From: Candidatus Poribacteria bacterium
GTDB lineage: Bacteria > Poribacteria > WGA-4E > WGA-3G
Direction of reading: 5' to 3'
Length of the DNA stretch: 28,421 bases
Assembly (NCBI GenBank): GCA_028818995.1
Contig: JAPPMR010000731.1
Span: 1 to 28,421, forward strand
In this document: piece after piece, positions 1-7,762 of the stretch
Numbering within the stretch: position 1 is the first letter of the stretch
Layout: each line of letters begins with the position of its first letter
Position numbers and translations under genes: made by a program
Notes under the pieces: generated by a model
The model's input: the letters and a program-made list of their open reading frames with translations, nothing else
The model's database searches: none
Told to the model about the DNA's origin: nothing

Positions 1-215
1 GTAACTCTGAAATTGCGGTTTTTCAAAAACGCTGAAAACCCTTATTAGCACTGGAATTATCAGCTTTTTGTGCACCTGTTCTGAAATTTGACTCTGAAAA
101 ATCAGCGTATGTGTAAGTAAAATATAACGAGTTGTGCTAAATAACTGTTTGTAAAATATTGTTTCACAATTACATGGTATTTTGTTAGTTTTTATACTTA
201 GTTGATTCTTTTTTC

Positions 216-242
216 AGTCCCGTAGGGACGATATGTTTATAG
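216..242 (+). repeat. Short hairpin repeat, copy 1
   Basis: A 27-bp unit whose 5' half contains the perfect inverted repeat GTCCCGTAGGGAC (5-bp stem, 3-base loop), followed by a conserved ATATGTTT tail. It is nearly identical to the unit starting 50 bp downstream, differing at one base in the tail. The combination of a tiny hairpin and a conserved flank resembles dispersed intergenic (REP-like) repeats; whether it is dispersed genome-wide cannot be seen here. Confidence 0.8.
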
Positions 243-265
243 AAAACACCAAACAAATGCTCTTT

Positions 266-292
266 AGTCCCGTAGGGACGATATGTTTGTAG
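266..292 (+). repeat. Short hairpin repeat, copy 2
   Basis: Second 27-bp copy, with the same GTCCCGTAGGGAC hairpin and ATATGTTT tail, exactly 50 bp after copy 1. The DNA between the copies is not conserved with the DNA after copy 2, so this is a pair of separate insertions or a decayed tandem array rather than a CRISPR array. Only one full-length interval exists and no cas gene is nearby. Confidence 0.8.
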
Positions 293-344
293 TACAAAAC
301 CCAAAATCCGTGAAAACAACAAAAACAATAAGTTAACTGGCACA

Positions 345-367
345 AGTCGTAAAATATATGTTTGTAG
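345..367 (+). repeat. Degraded third copy of the hairpin repeat
   Basis: This piece begins AGTC and ends with the same ATATGTTTGTAG tail as copy 2, but the GTAGGGAC half of the hairpin has been lost. It looks like a decayed relic of the same unit, 79 bp after the start of copy 2. Confidence 0.45.
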
Positions 368-490
368 AACTCAGGTTAACACAAAATTAACTTCATTCCA
401 CTGTTAGGCGTGCTTTGTAAGCGTGCCGAGACATTGTAAAATTTATTATATGTTTTAATAACAGACACTATGCTAAAGCGGAGAAATAAA

Positions 491-3409
491 ATGCGTCGAA
501 TTATCATAGCAATTCTTGCTGTTTTTCTATCGGTTTCCACCACAGTTTTTGCAACAGATTATGTCTTAATTCTTGGCGGTGTTGGCGGTGAGAAATCCTA
601 CTACGACCAATTTTGGAGTGCGACTTCTCGATTCCATCAATTACTTACACAAGAGTACGGTTATTCCGCTGATCAGATTACCTTCCTTTTTGAGGATGAA
701 GGCACGCTGCCAGGGCTCGTTACGGGTGAAGCAAAACGAGAACCGGTTTTAGAGGCATTTGCACAACTTGCTGAGAAGGTTCAGCCGTCAGACAGGTTTA
801 TCTTATTCATGCTTGGGCATGCAACGCGCAGCTCATCCGGCATAAAATTTAATTTACCAGGACGCGATATCAGCCAACAAGAATATACTGACAGTATTAA
901 CAGTATTCGCGCTGAACAGCAGCTACTCGTTTTTGGATTTCCATATAGTGCAGGGATAGTCCAAAAAATCAGCGAATCGGGACGCATAATTATTACATCA
1001 AGTTCTTCCCGTGAAGGTTACGCCTCTCAAGCCGGTTTCGGGGACCTCTTTGTTGATGTATTCTCTGAACCTTATGCGGATGCGAACGATGATGGTGTAA
1101 TATCGCTTTTAGAAGCATTTATGTGGATGCAAACTCGCGTTGACGAATGGTACACACAAGATGGCGCTATGCAAGCAGAGCATCCCCATCTTGATGATAA
1201 CGGCGATGGTCGTGCCTCACGTAAGGATTTGGAAGCAAATGGTGAAGGCACACTCGCTGATAAGACATTTTTAGGAACACGGCGCACACCTCTGCCGGCA
1301 AAAGAGGAAAGTCCTGTAGAAAACCCAGAAGAAGAGCAAGATGAATCGGCAGTTGCTCAAACGCACGAAAATGGTCACGACCATGGCGAAGACCCTCCAG
1401 AGGAAAAAGAACAAGCGGAAATGAAGGGAAAATCGTCATTACCGTATAATTTTATCAGCGAAGCAGACGAACAAGCCATACAAGAGAACATTGAAAACGC
1501 GTCTACCGAACCAGATAATCCAGAGGAAAGTGCTGTTGTGCTATGGGAAGCAGAAGTACATGACCTTGATGAGGATGGCAGGCGTGTTTATTCTACACGA
1601 CGGGTTGTCAAAATATTCAATGAAGACGGACATCGCTTTGGTGAAATTAGGATTCCTTATACACAGGATGCGGATGATGTTACTATTCATCATGCACGAA
1701 CGGTTAAACCAGATGGCACTCAGGTAGAATTAGAAAAACGTAAAATCGTCCGTGGGATTACGCCGGACAGCTATACTGAAGCAGGGTTAACCGTTGATAC
1801 TCGCTTGATGTATTTTGAATTGCCGAAAGTGTCCGACGGGTGTATTATTGACTACGCATATTCCACCAGAAACCCGCGAGGTGCCATGAAAGGTGAATTT
1901 TGGCGACAGGTCTATTTTCAAGTTGATGTCCCTGTACAAAACTACCGTCTCACGACACATGTTCCGAAGAAAACACCGCTTTTTTACCGAGTAAACGGTC
2001 CTTCAATTGAACCGACTGTGACAGAAAATAACTATAGCCGCACGTATACATTTGAAGCGAAAGATGTGCCTGCCTTACGCCACGAACCCTTGATGCCTGC
2101 TGTTTCGGATTTTGCATATAACATTAGCATCTCCACAATTGATTCATGGGATAAACTGATCGCATGGTATGCAACATTAATTCGTGAACAGGATAGAATT
2201 ACGAAGGAAATTGAGGCAAAAACCAAAGAGATACTCATTGGAGCATTGTCACGGAAGGAAAAAATCAAAAGACTCTACGAGTTTGTAGCGACAAATATCC
2301 GTTATGCAGGGGATGAGCGTGGAATCTGGGGTATCAAACCTTATCCTGCCGCTAAAGTATTGGAGGGTGAATGGGGAGATTGTAAGGGTAAATCAACGCT
2401 ACTTTCAACGATGCTTCGTGTCGCGGGAATTGATTCATACCCTGTTCTCATTTCTGCTGGCAAGGCGAGTGGAATTGTCCCAGAAATTCCATCACTTGCA
2501 TACTTTAACCACATGATTCTTGCAGTAGATGGAGGAAAAGGTAAAGACCTGATATGGCTGGACCCGACTGCACAAACGTGTGCTTTCGGTGATTTCCCTG
2601 TTAGTGATCAAAATCGGTGGACCTTGATTGTCAATACCGATGCGCCAACAAAGGACGGAATTGGAGTAGATACAGCAGACACATCTATCCAAGATCAAGA
2701 AAAGCTGGATGGAGAAAAGGTAAAAGGTATCCTCTATGCTTTTCAAAAGAGTCCAGCGCTTCCAGCAGACTCAAATGTGAGACATACAAAAACTCATGTT
2801 AAGGTCAAAAAGGATTTGAGTGTGGAAGTTACACATGAATTACGGGTCTCTGGAGATTTCAACGCAAGATTGCGAGCGCGTCTTTTAGGTGTCGATCATC
2901 GCGAACAACGGATCCGATTTCTACGCAGTACTTTGGAATTGGATGAACGTGCCAAAGTGGAACATTTTAAAATCTCGGAAACAAAACAGCTGGGACCCGA
3001 ATTAAAGATTAACCTAACGTGGTCATGTAAGGAGTACCTATACAAAATGGGCGACCAATTTATTTTGGAGCTGCCTGTTATTGAATATCCGTATGCCGAA
3101 TTGTTGAGAGAAGAAGAACGTGACCATCCTGCTGTTTTGGGTAAAGCTTTTACTTTTGAAGATCAAATCACCGTTGATGCGGAAACACCATTTGTTATAG
3201 AAATGGTACCAGAGCCGCAAAAACTTCAAACAGATGTCGCTGAAATTCATTTGAATTACACGAAATCCGGACAGAAAGCAGAGATGAAACAAGCGATTCG
3301 CTTCCATGCACCGAAAGTGGAAGCCACTCAAATCTCAAATCTCACAAATGTCGTTAGAATTGCCTCAAGTCAAAGTACAAAACGATTTATTTTAACTCAA
3401 AAGCCGTAG
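491..3409 (+). CDS. Exported caspase-like (C13-type) / DUF3857-transglutaminase fusion protein
   Basis: A 972-residue exported protein. An upstream in-frame ATG at 470 exists, but GCGGAG lies 7 bases before the ATG at 491 and that start opens directly on a signal peptide (basic MRR, hydrophobic core, VFA cut site), so 491 is preferred. Residues about 25-250 match a caspase-like/C13 peptidase fold, with His110 in the GHAT motif and two EF-hand-like loops (DANDDG at 197, DDNGDG at 235). The catalytic Cys slot is Pro151 (FPYSAG), so this domain is probably inactive. A Glu/Asp/His-rich linker (about 265-320) leads to DUF3857 (about 345-520), a transglutaminase core with an intact triad (Cys631 in GDCKGK, His674 in FNHM, Asp691 in LDPT), and a DUF3858-like C-terminal beta domain. 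Expected in the periplasm or at the cell surface. A MoxR gene follows 148 bp downstream, a common association for bacterial transglutaminases. The substrate is unknown. Confidence 0.85.
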   Translation: MRRIIIAILAVFLSVSTTVFATDYVLILGGVGGEKSYYDQFWSATSRFHQLLTQEYGYSADQITFLFEDEGTLPGLVTGEAKREPVLEAFAQLAEKVQPSDRFILFMLGHATRSSSGIKFNLPGRDISQQEYTDSINSIRAEQQLLVFGFPYSAGIVQKISESGRIIITSSSSREGYASQAGFGDLFVDVFSEPYADANDDGVISLLEAFMWMQTRVDEWYTQDGAMQAEHPHLDDNGDGRASRKDLEANGEGTLADKTFLGTRRTPLPAKEESPVENPEEEQDESAVAQTHENGHDHGEDPPEEKEQAEMKGKSSLPYNFISEADEQAIQENIENASTEPDNPEESAVVLWEAEVHDLDEDGRRVYSTRRVVKIFNEDGHRFGEIRIPYTQDADDVTIHHARTVKPDGTQVELEKRKIVRGITPDSYTEAGLTVDTRLMYFELPKVSDGCIIDYAYSTRNPRGAMKGEFWRQVYFQVDVPVQNYRLTTHVPKKTPLFYRVNGPSIEPTVTENNYSRTYTFEAKDVPALRHEPLMPAVSDFAYNISISTIDSWDKLIAWYATLIREQDRITKEIEAKTKEILIGALSRKEKIKRLYEFVATNIRYAGDERGIWGIKPYPAAKVLEGEWGDCKGKSTLLSTMLRVAGIDSYPVLISAGKASGIVPEIPSLAYFNHMILAVDGGKGKDLIWLDPTAQTCAFGDFPVSDQNRWTLIVNTDAPTKDGIGVDTADTSIQDQEKLDGEKVKGILYAFQKSPALPADSNVRHTKTHVKVKKDLSVEVTHELRVSGDFNARLRARLLGVDHREQRIRFLRSTLELDERAKVEHFKISETKQLGPELKINLTWSCKEYLYKMGDQFILELPVIEYPYAELLREEERDHPAVLGKAFTFEDQITVDAETPFVIEMVPEPQKLQTDVAEIHLNYTKSGQKAEMKQAIRFHAPKVEATQISNLTNVVRIASSQSTKRFILTQKP

Positions 3410-3467
3410 TTAGTAAACAGTCGTGTGCTGTAACATAATGTAGTACGAACAGAACGAACTTTTGCAT

Positions 3468-3484
3468 AGGAAACCGAACCTACC
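3468..3484 (+). repeat. Short degenerate repeat related to 10437-10453
   Basis: GGAAACCGAACCTACC here matches GGAAACCGCACCTACC in the repeat-rich gap at about 10438-10453 with a single difference. Both lie between genes, which suggests a remnant of one dispersed repeat family. Too short to call more firmly. Confidence 0.4.
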
Positions 3485-3557
3485 AAACATCAAGTATAAT
3501 TATAGATATTACATAATAAGGATATTTATAACCTTGAATATTAAAAGGAGTAAGTAA

Positions 3558-4565
3558 ATGCCAGCAACTGAAGAAGTCCAAGCTATTGAAGAGTTAATGA
3601 AAAGCCAAGAATCAATTGTAGAACAATTGAAAAAAGTGATTATCGGTCAGGAGGAAGTAATCAATCAGATGTTGATGGCGCTTTTTGCCGGTGGGCATTG
3701 CCTTGTCGAAGGGGTGCCGGGATTAGCGAAAACGTTAATGATTAAAACCCTCGCTGAAATATTAAATCTCAAATTTAAACGAATTCAGTTCACACCGGAC
3801 TTGATGCCTGCCGATATTATCGGCACTGATGTGCTTGAGGAGGATCGCACCACAGGGCAAAGAACCATCCGATTCATTCAGGGACCTATTTTTGCAAATA
3901 TCCTTCTCGCTGATGAGATCAACCGAACCCCTCCAAAGACGCAAGCCGCGCTTTTAGAGGCAATGCAGGAACATAACGTTACTGCTGGTGGAGAAGAATA
4001 CAAACTAACAGAACCTTTCTTTGTGCTTGCCACACAGAACCCAATTGAGCAGGAAGGCACATATCCGTTGCCAGAGGCGCAACTGGACAGGTTCATGTTT
4101 AAAATCGTTATAGACTATCCCGCAGAAGAAGAGGAAGTTAATATCATCTCCGCAACAACGGGAGCAGATGAACCTGAATTAGAAACTGCACTTTCCGGTG
4201 AAGCCATTGTGTCATTACACCAAATTGTACGCAGGGTGCCTGCAGCGGATAACGTTGTACAATATGCCGTAAAATTGGCACGGGCAACTCGTCCTAAAGA
4301 AAAGGACGCACCTGATTTCATCCAGCAATGGGTGCGATGGGGAGCAGGTCCTCGTGCAGGTCAATATCTAATATTAGGTGCTAAATCCAGAGCTATCCTC
4401 AGAGGGCGTTACAACGCTTCTTGCGAAGATGTGAAAGCAGTTGCTCCAGCAGTGCTACGGCACCGCGTACTGACAAATTTTCACGCTGAGGCTGAAGGGG
4501 TTGATACTGATACAGTTGTCCAACGTCTTGTTGAAACAGTACAAGAACCTGCGGCAAAAATGTAA
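3558..4565 (+). CDS. MoxR-family AAA+ ATPase
   Basis: A 335-residue MoxR ATPase, full length for the family. Walker A is GVPGLAKT (residues 52-59), Walker B ends in Asp119-Glu120 (ILLADEINR), sensor-1 Asn161 sits in ATQNPIE, and the LPEAQLDRF motif carries Arg178, all diagnostic of MoxR. A strong AAGGAG lies 7 bases before the ATG. MoxR proteins are hexameric chaperone-like ATPases that usually act on von Willebrand factor A (MIDAS) proteins and are normally followed by DUF58 and VWA genes. Here no such partner is present: the next gene is a glycosyltransferase and the previous one an exported transglutaminase fusion. A TATAAT at 3495-3500 could serve as a -10 element, without a convincing -35. 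The family assignment is firm; the client protein is unknown. Confidence 0.95.
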   Translation: MPATEEVQAIEELMKSQESIVEQLKKVIIGQEEVINQMLMALFAGGHCLVEGVPGLAKTLMIKTLAEILNLKFKRIQFTPDLMPADIIGTDVLEEDRTTGQRTIRFIQGPIFANILLADEINRTPPKTQAALLEAMQEHNVTAGGEEYKLTEPFFVLATQNPIEQEGTYPLPEAQLDRFMFKIVIDYPAEEEEVNIISATTGADEPELETALSGEAIVSLHQIVRRVPAADNVVQYAVKLARATRPKEKDAPDFIQQWVRWGAGPRAGQYLILGAKSRAILRGRYNASCEDVKAVAPAVLRHRVLTNFHAEAEGVDTDTVVQRLVETVQEPAAKM

Positions 4566-4622
4566 TTCTCTGCACTAAGGACACGATAAATTATCCGTAT
4601 TCCATCTTTAGAGTGCAAAACC

Positions 4623-5297
4623 GTGAAAGTTTCGGTCATCATTCCCGTCTTGAACGAAGAAGGTGCTATTGCAAATGTCATCAATGATATTCCGAAATCG
4701 TTAGTTCAAGAAATTATCGTTGTAGACAACGGATGCACTGATCGCACCGCAGAAATTGCCCGAAAACACGGCGCAAAAGTCGTCCGTGAACCGCAGAGAG
4801 GTTATGGCAGTGCCTGTCTTGCGGGAATTGCAGCTATTCAGACAGCAGACATCGTTGTGTTTTTAGATGGTGATTATAGTGATGATCCAACAGAGATGCC
4901 ATCGCTTGTGCAACCGATTCAAGAGGGTCTTGCGGAGTTTGTTATCGGCACACGCATACCGAGTGAAAAAGGGGCTTTGCTGCCACAGGCACAGTTCGGG
5001 AACAAACTTGCTACTTTCTTAATGCGTATCTTTTTCGGTGTCCAATATACTGATTTAGGACCCTTTCGCGCTATCCGTTACGAACAACTCCAAGCCTTAG
5101 ACATGCAGGATAAAAACTTTGGTTGGACAATAGAAATGCAACTCAAAGCAGCAAAAATGGGTATGAATGTCCGTGAGGTGCCAGTTAGTTATCGCAAACG
5201 TATCGGCACATCAAAAATTAGTGGCACTTTTTTAGGTAGTCTCAAAGCTGGAGTCAAGATATTGGCAACACTCTTCCGATATAGAATTCTGCGTTGA
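4623..5297 (+). CDS. Family 2 glycosyltransferase (polyprenyl/dolichyl-phosphate sugar synthase type)
   Basis: A 224-residue GT-A fold glycosyltransferase starting at GTG, without a clear ribosome binding site. It shows the N-terminal nucleotide-binding strand (SVIIPVLNEE, residues 4-13), VDNGCTDRT (34-42), the metal-binding DGD at 82-84 (FLDGDYSDDP), and the conserved C-terminal RIGTSKISGT segment typical of DPM1-like enzymes that transfer a sugar from a nucleotide donor to a polyprenyl phosphate. There is no C-terminal pair of transmembrane helices, so it is probably cytosolic or peripheral, with an amphipathic C-terminus. It lies 57 bp after the MoxR gene and 37 bp before a regulator. Donor and acceptor cannot be told from sequence; it could equally act in glycan or lipid-carrier glycosylation. 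Confidence 0.9.
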   Translation: MKVSVIIPVLNEEGAIANVINDIPKSLVQEIIVVDNGCTDRTAEIARKHGAKVVREPQRGYGSACLAGIAAIQTADIVVFLDGDYSDDPTEMPSLVQPIQEGLAEFVIGTRIPSEKGALLPQAQFGNKLATFLMRIFFGVQYTDLGPFRAIRYEQLQALDMQDKNFGWTIEMQLKAAKMGMNVREVPVSYRKRIGTSKISGTFLGSLKAGVKILATLFRYRILR

Positions 5298-5334
5298 TTT
5301 TCTTCTGAGGTGAGTGTTCTGTTGTAGGTAAGGC

Positions 5335-5670
5335 ATGAAAAATTTTGTTCCAGAACACCTTTGGTGTATCAAACAGATTCATATTTTTCGCGACCTCTCC
5401 GAAGAAGACGCGCGTGCGTTAACGCAGATAATCAAATTCAAAGTCCTAAAACACGAGGAGCGAATTTGCGAAGAAGGCGTTTATTTAATTAAAGATGGGC
5501 GCGTTAAAATTTCTGAAAATTTACCAGATGCTGATTCTGAGAAGATTGAAAAGCGTTCTAAGAATTCAGACTCCAGTGAAAACCGAGATGAGAATCCGGG
5601 AACAAAAGAGGTGCTGGAACAGGGTGAGATATTTGGGGTAATCTCTGAAAAATGCAGAGGCTTTGGATGA
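5335..5670 (+). CDS. 5' part of a frameshifted Crp/Fnr-family regulator (cyclic-nucleotide-binding-like domain)
   Basis: This 111-residue reading frame holds the start of a Crp-type effector domain: a segment ending IFRDLSEEDARAL, then a beta-roll with CEEGVYLIKDGRVKI and, after a Lys/Glu/Ser-rich insertion (about residues 63-90), VLEQGEIFG. It then ends prematurely in CRGFG-stop. If one A is removed from the A5 run at 5648-5652, the protein continues ISENAEALDENQ and joins the next frame without a break. The two parts would then make about 326 residues, longer than the usual 220-230 because of the insertion and a linker. The frameshift may be a sequencing error, a genuine mutation or a slippage site. 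The ribosome binding site before the ATG is weak. Confidence 0.75.
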   Translation: MKNFVPEHLWCIKQIHIFRDLSEEDARALTQIIKFKVLKHEERICEEGVYLIKDGRVKISENLPDADSEKIEKRSKNSDSSENRDENPGTKEVLEQGEIFGVISEKCRGFG

Positions 5671-6316
5671 AAATCAATCCACTTTCGCGGAAACCTTAAC
5701 AGAGGTTCATCTCGGCATTGTAACAATTCGTGATTTTTCTTTTTTTTTGAAACGGAAACCGCATTTAGCACTACCATTGCAGCGTAGGAGACAGGTAGGT
5801 TTCTCTAATGTGTTAGAAACATCTAACAAACCATTTTTCATTAGATACAAAAATAAAAAACACCAATGGCAATTCGGTTCACACAACATCTTGAATAAAA
5901 ACGCAGCACCAGATTGTAAACGGACCAACACGTTTGGAAATATTATGTTTCGAAGCACATCTTCCCGCCTTGCACTATTATTGCGGAATCTTGCTTTAAC
6001 TCCAGATAAAAATGGTGTTATGTGTGTGCCGCGCCTATCAACCAAACGTATGTCAAAATTAATTGGAAGTTCAACGGAAACAACTGAAACACTCTTGAAG
6101 ACATTTAAACAACATAATATAATTAAAACACGGCGAGGACAGATTCTGATTTTGAATGCGTGGCAGTTAAAGAAAATTGCGGACGCGCGAATGAAAACAT
6201 TATCGGCACTCCAAATTCCTGTTCCTACTTCAGATGACGATATTGATTTGGCAATGCTTATGAGTCCTCGGGATGAGAACAACAGTCAAAACAGTTCCAC
6301 TGTATCTTCCGCGTAA
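5663..6316 (+). CDS. 3' part of the same frameshifted Crp/Fnr-family regulator (winged-helix DNA-binding domain)
   Basis: This frame, open from a TTG at 5663 but read most naturally as the continuation of the preceding piece, carries the end of the effector beta-roll (FAETLTEVHLGIVTIRDF, equivalent to the Crp strand after the phosphate-binding loop, where the usual Arg is not seen). A basic linker follows, and then a clear Crp-type winged helix: SRLALLLRNLAL, PRLSTKRMSKLIGSSTETTE (recognition helix) and LKTFKQHNIIKTRRGQ (wing). An ordinary start codon with a ribosome binding site is missing, so an independent gene is unlikely. A T9 run at 5740-5748 is a second slippage-prone site. It would regulate transcription; targets and ligand are unknown. 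Confidence 0.75.
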   Translation: MDENQSTFAETLTEVHLGIVTIRDFSFFLKRKPHLALPLQRRRQVGFSNVLETSNKPFFIRYKNKKHQWQFGSHNILNKNAAPDCKRTNTFGNIMFRSTSSRLALLLRNLALTPDKNGVMCVPRLSTKRMSKLIGSSTETTETLLKTFKQHNIIKTRRGQILILNAWQLKKIADARMKTLSALQIPVPTSDDDIDLAMLMSPRDENNSQNSSTVSSA

Positions 6317-6364
6317 AGTTTTTTATGTCACTTACACAATAGTAGAAATTGGTTATTTAAATTT

Positions 6365-7741
6365 ATGAAAAACAAAAATCCGTATCTTAATATTGACCAG
6401 CAAATGGTCGGTGATATTTACACAAGCAGCGAAGTCATGGACAATCTGACCGTTTTATGTGATGACTTTGGGTCCCGTTTTGCAGGAACCCCTGAAGAAT
6501 ATAAGGCTGCTACTTTTATCTCTGAAACATTTACTCGTTATGGACTTAAAAACGTTAGGTTAGAGGAATACCCCTACGCAGGTTGGACACGCGGTGCAGC
6601 TACGCTTACAATTACTGAACCAATTGAACGGACTTTACATTGCATCTCGCTCCCCTACTGCCCAGCAAATGATATTACAGGCGAACTCGTTTCTGTCGGA
6701 CATGGAAGTCCTCCAGAATACGACGAACTTGGTGAAACAGCCAGCGGCAAACTTGTGATGGCGAAAAGCTCATCACCGAGAGACCTTGGAAGGTGGGTGC
6801 ATCGGAAGGAAAAATATGAGCGTGCAGTCCTTGGTGGTGCAAGTGCTTTCATTTTTGTGAGTGAACATCCTGGTGTTGGACCAGAAACCGGCAGCCTTCA
6901 AAATAACAGACCCGCACCTATCCCCGGTATATCTGTTTGTAAGGAAGATGGTGATTTCCTTACACGGTGTATTGATCGCTACGGAAAGGTAAAAATGCAC
7001 CTGCAAACGACAGATATTAACGAACCCCGCACTTCATGGAACGTCGTTGCTGACCTACCGGGGAAAGAAATTCCTGAAGAGATGATTGTTCTGGGATGCC
7101 ACTACGATGGACATGACATTTCGCAAGGGGCACACGATCCCGCTTCAGGCATGGTATCCGTTATAGAAGTTGCGCGCGTCTTAGCCACCTACACAGCAGA
7201 TATGCTAAAGCGGACCATCCGATTCATCGCCTTTGGAACGGAGGAAATTGGACTTACGGGTGCATTTCGTTATGTTGAAGCACATGCAAATGAGTTAGAT
7301 AATATCAAATTTATGTTGAATATGGATGCAGCCGGTGGTACAAGTCGGAAAGGAATTGTTTTACATCAATGGGACACGTTAGGACCTTTCTTTAAAACGG
7401 CACAACAGCAGATGCATGCGGATATGCCTGTTGGACAGAAGGTGCATTCCTATTCCGACCATTTCCCGTTCTTCCTTGAAGGAGTACCATCATGTCACAT
7501 GGGTGATCCTACTTCTGCTCCGTCTGGACGCGGGTTTGGACACACGGCTTACGACACACTGGAAAAGGTGGAGTTGGAAAACCTACGACGTGCAAGTTCA
7601 GTCGGTGCCAGGGTGGCACTTAGATGTGCAAACGCCGAGAAATTTCCTGCAAAACGCCGTTCTCAAGAGGATGTGCAAAAAATCGTAGACACAGACCCAG
7701 GGTTAGAAGGGTACCGTATCTCCCTAAAATTGAGAGCGTAG
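6365..7741 (+). CDS. M28-family zinc aminopeptidase with PA domain
   Basis: A 458-residue di-zinc peptidase. All M28 metal and catalytic positions are visible: His246 (CHYDGH), bridging Asp258 (AHDPASG), Glu293/Glu294 (FGTEEIGLTGA), Asp321 (NMDAAG) and His393 (GHTAYDTLEK). Residues about 105-215 form a protease-associated (PA)-type insertion. There is no signal peptide, so the enzyme is predicted to be cytoplasmic unless exported by another route. It lies 48 bp after the Crp-like gene and 21 bp before the HtrA gene, so it is probably co-transcribed with the latter. It would remove N-terminal residues from peptides; peptide specificity is not predictable, and some relatives act on glutamate-containing or cyclising substrates. 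Confidence 0.93.
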   Translation: MKNKNPYLNIDQQMVGDIYTSSEVMDNLTVLCDDFGSRFAGTPEEYKAATFISETFTRYGLKNVRLEEYPYAGWTRGAATLTITEPIERTLHCISLPYCPANDITGELVSVGHGSPPEYDELGETASGKLVMAKSSSPRDLGRWVHRKEKYERAVLGGASAFIFVSEHPGVGPETGSLQNNRPAPIPGISVCKEDGDFLTRCIDRYGKVKMHLQTTDINEPRTSWNVVADLPGKEIPEEMIVLGCHYDGHDISQGAHDPASGMVSVIEVARVLATYTADMLKRTIRFIAFGTEEIGLTGAFRYVEAHANELDNIKFMLNMDAAGGTSRKGIVLHQWDTLGPFFKTAQQQMHADMPVGQKVHSYSDHFPFFLEGVPSCHMGDPTSAPSGRGFGHTAYDTLEKVELENLRRASSVGARVALRCANAEKFPAKRRSQEDVQKIVDTDPGLEGYRISLKLRA

Positions 7742-7762
7742 ACAATAAGGAACATTGTACTT

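Larger units (their letters stand above)
1..490. other. Non-coding leader region with short hairpin repeats
   Basis: This stretch has no credible gene. It is very AT-rich, and the only organised content is the hairpin repeat family listed separately (216-242, 266-292 and a degraded copy at 345-367). A weak promoter-like pair, TTGTAA at 415-420 and TAAAAT at 437-442 with a 16-base spacer, precedes the first gene, but this is a low-confidence reading. In one frame the first 48 bases are open to a TAG at 46-48, which could be the tail of a gene lying outside the window; this cannot be decided from so few codons. Confidence 0.6.

Noticed and set aside
216..367. Possible CRISPR array formed by the repeats upstream of the first gene
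   Set aside because: Only two full copies exist, the interval between repeat units is about 23 bp and the third copy is degraded at a different spacing; no cas gene is in the window.
5707..6282. 191-residue reading frame on the minus strand
   Set aside because: It lies opposite the Crp-type winged-helix domain, which is clearly recognisable on the plus strand, and its own translation shows no domain-like pattern or ribosome binding site.
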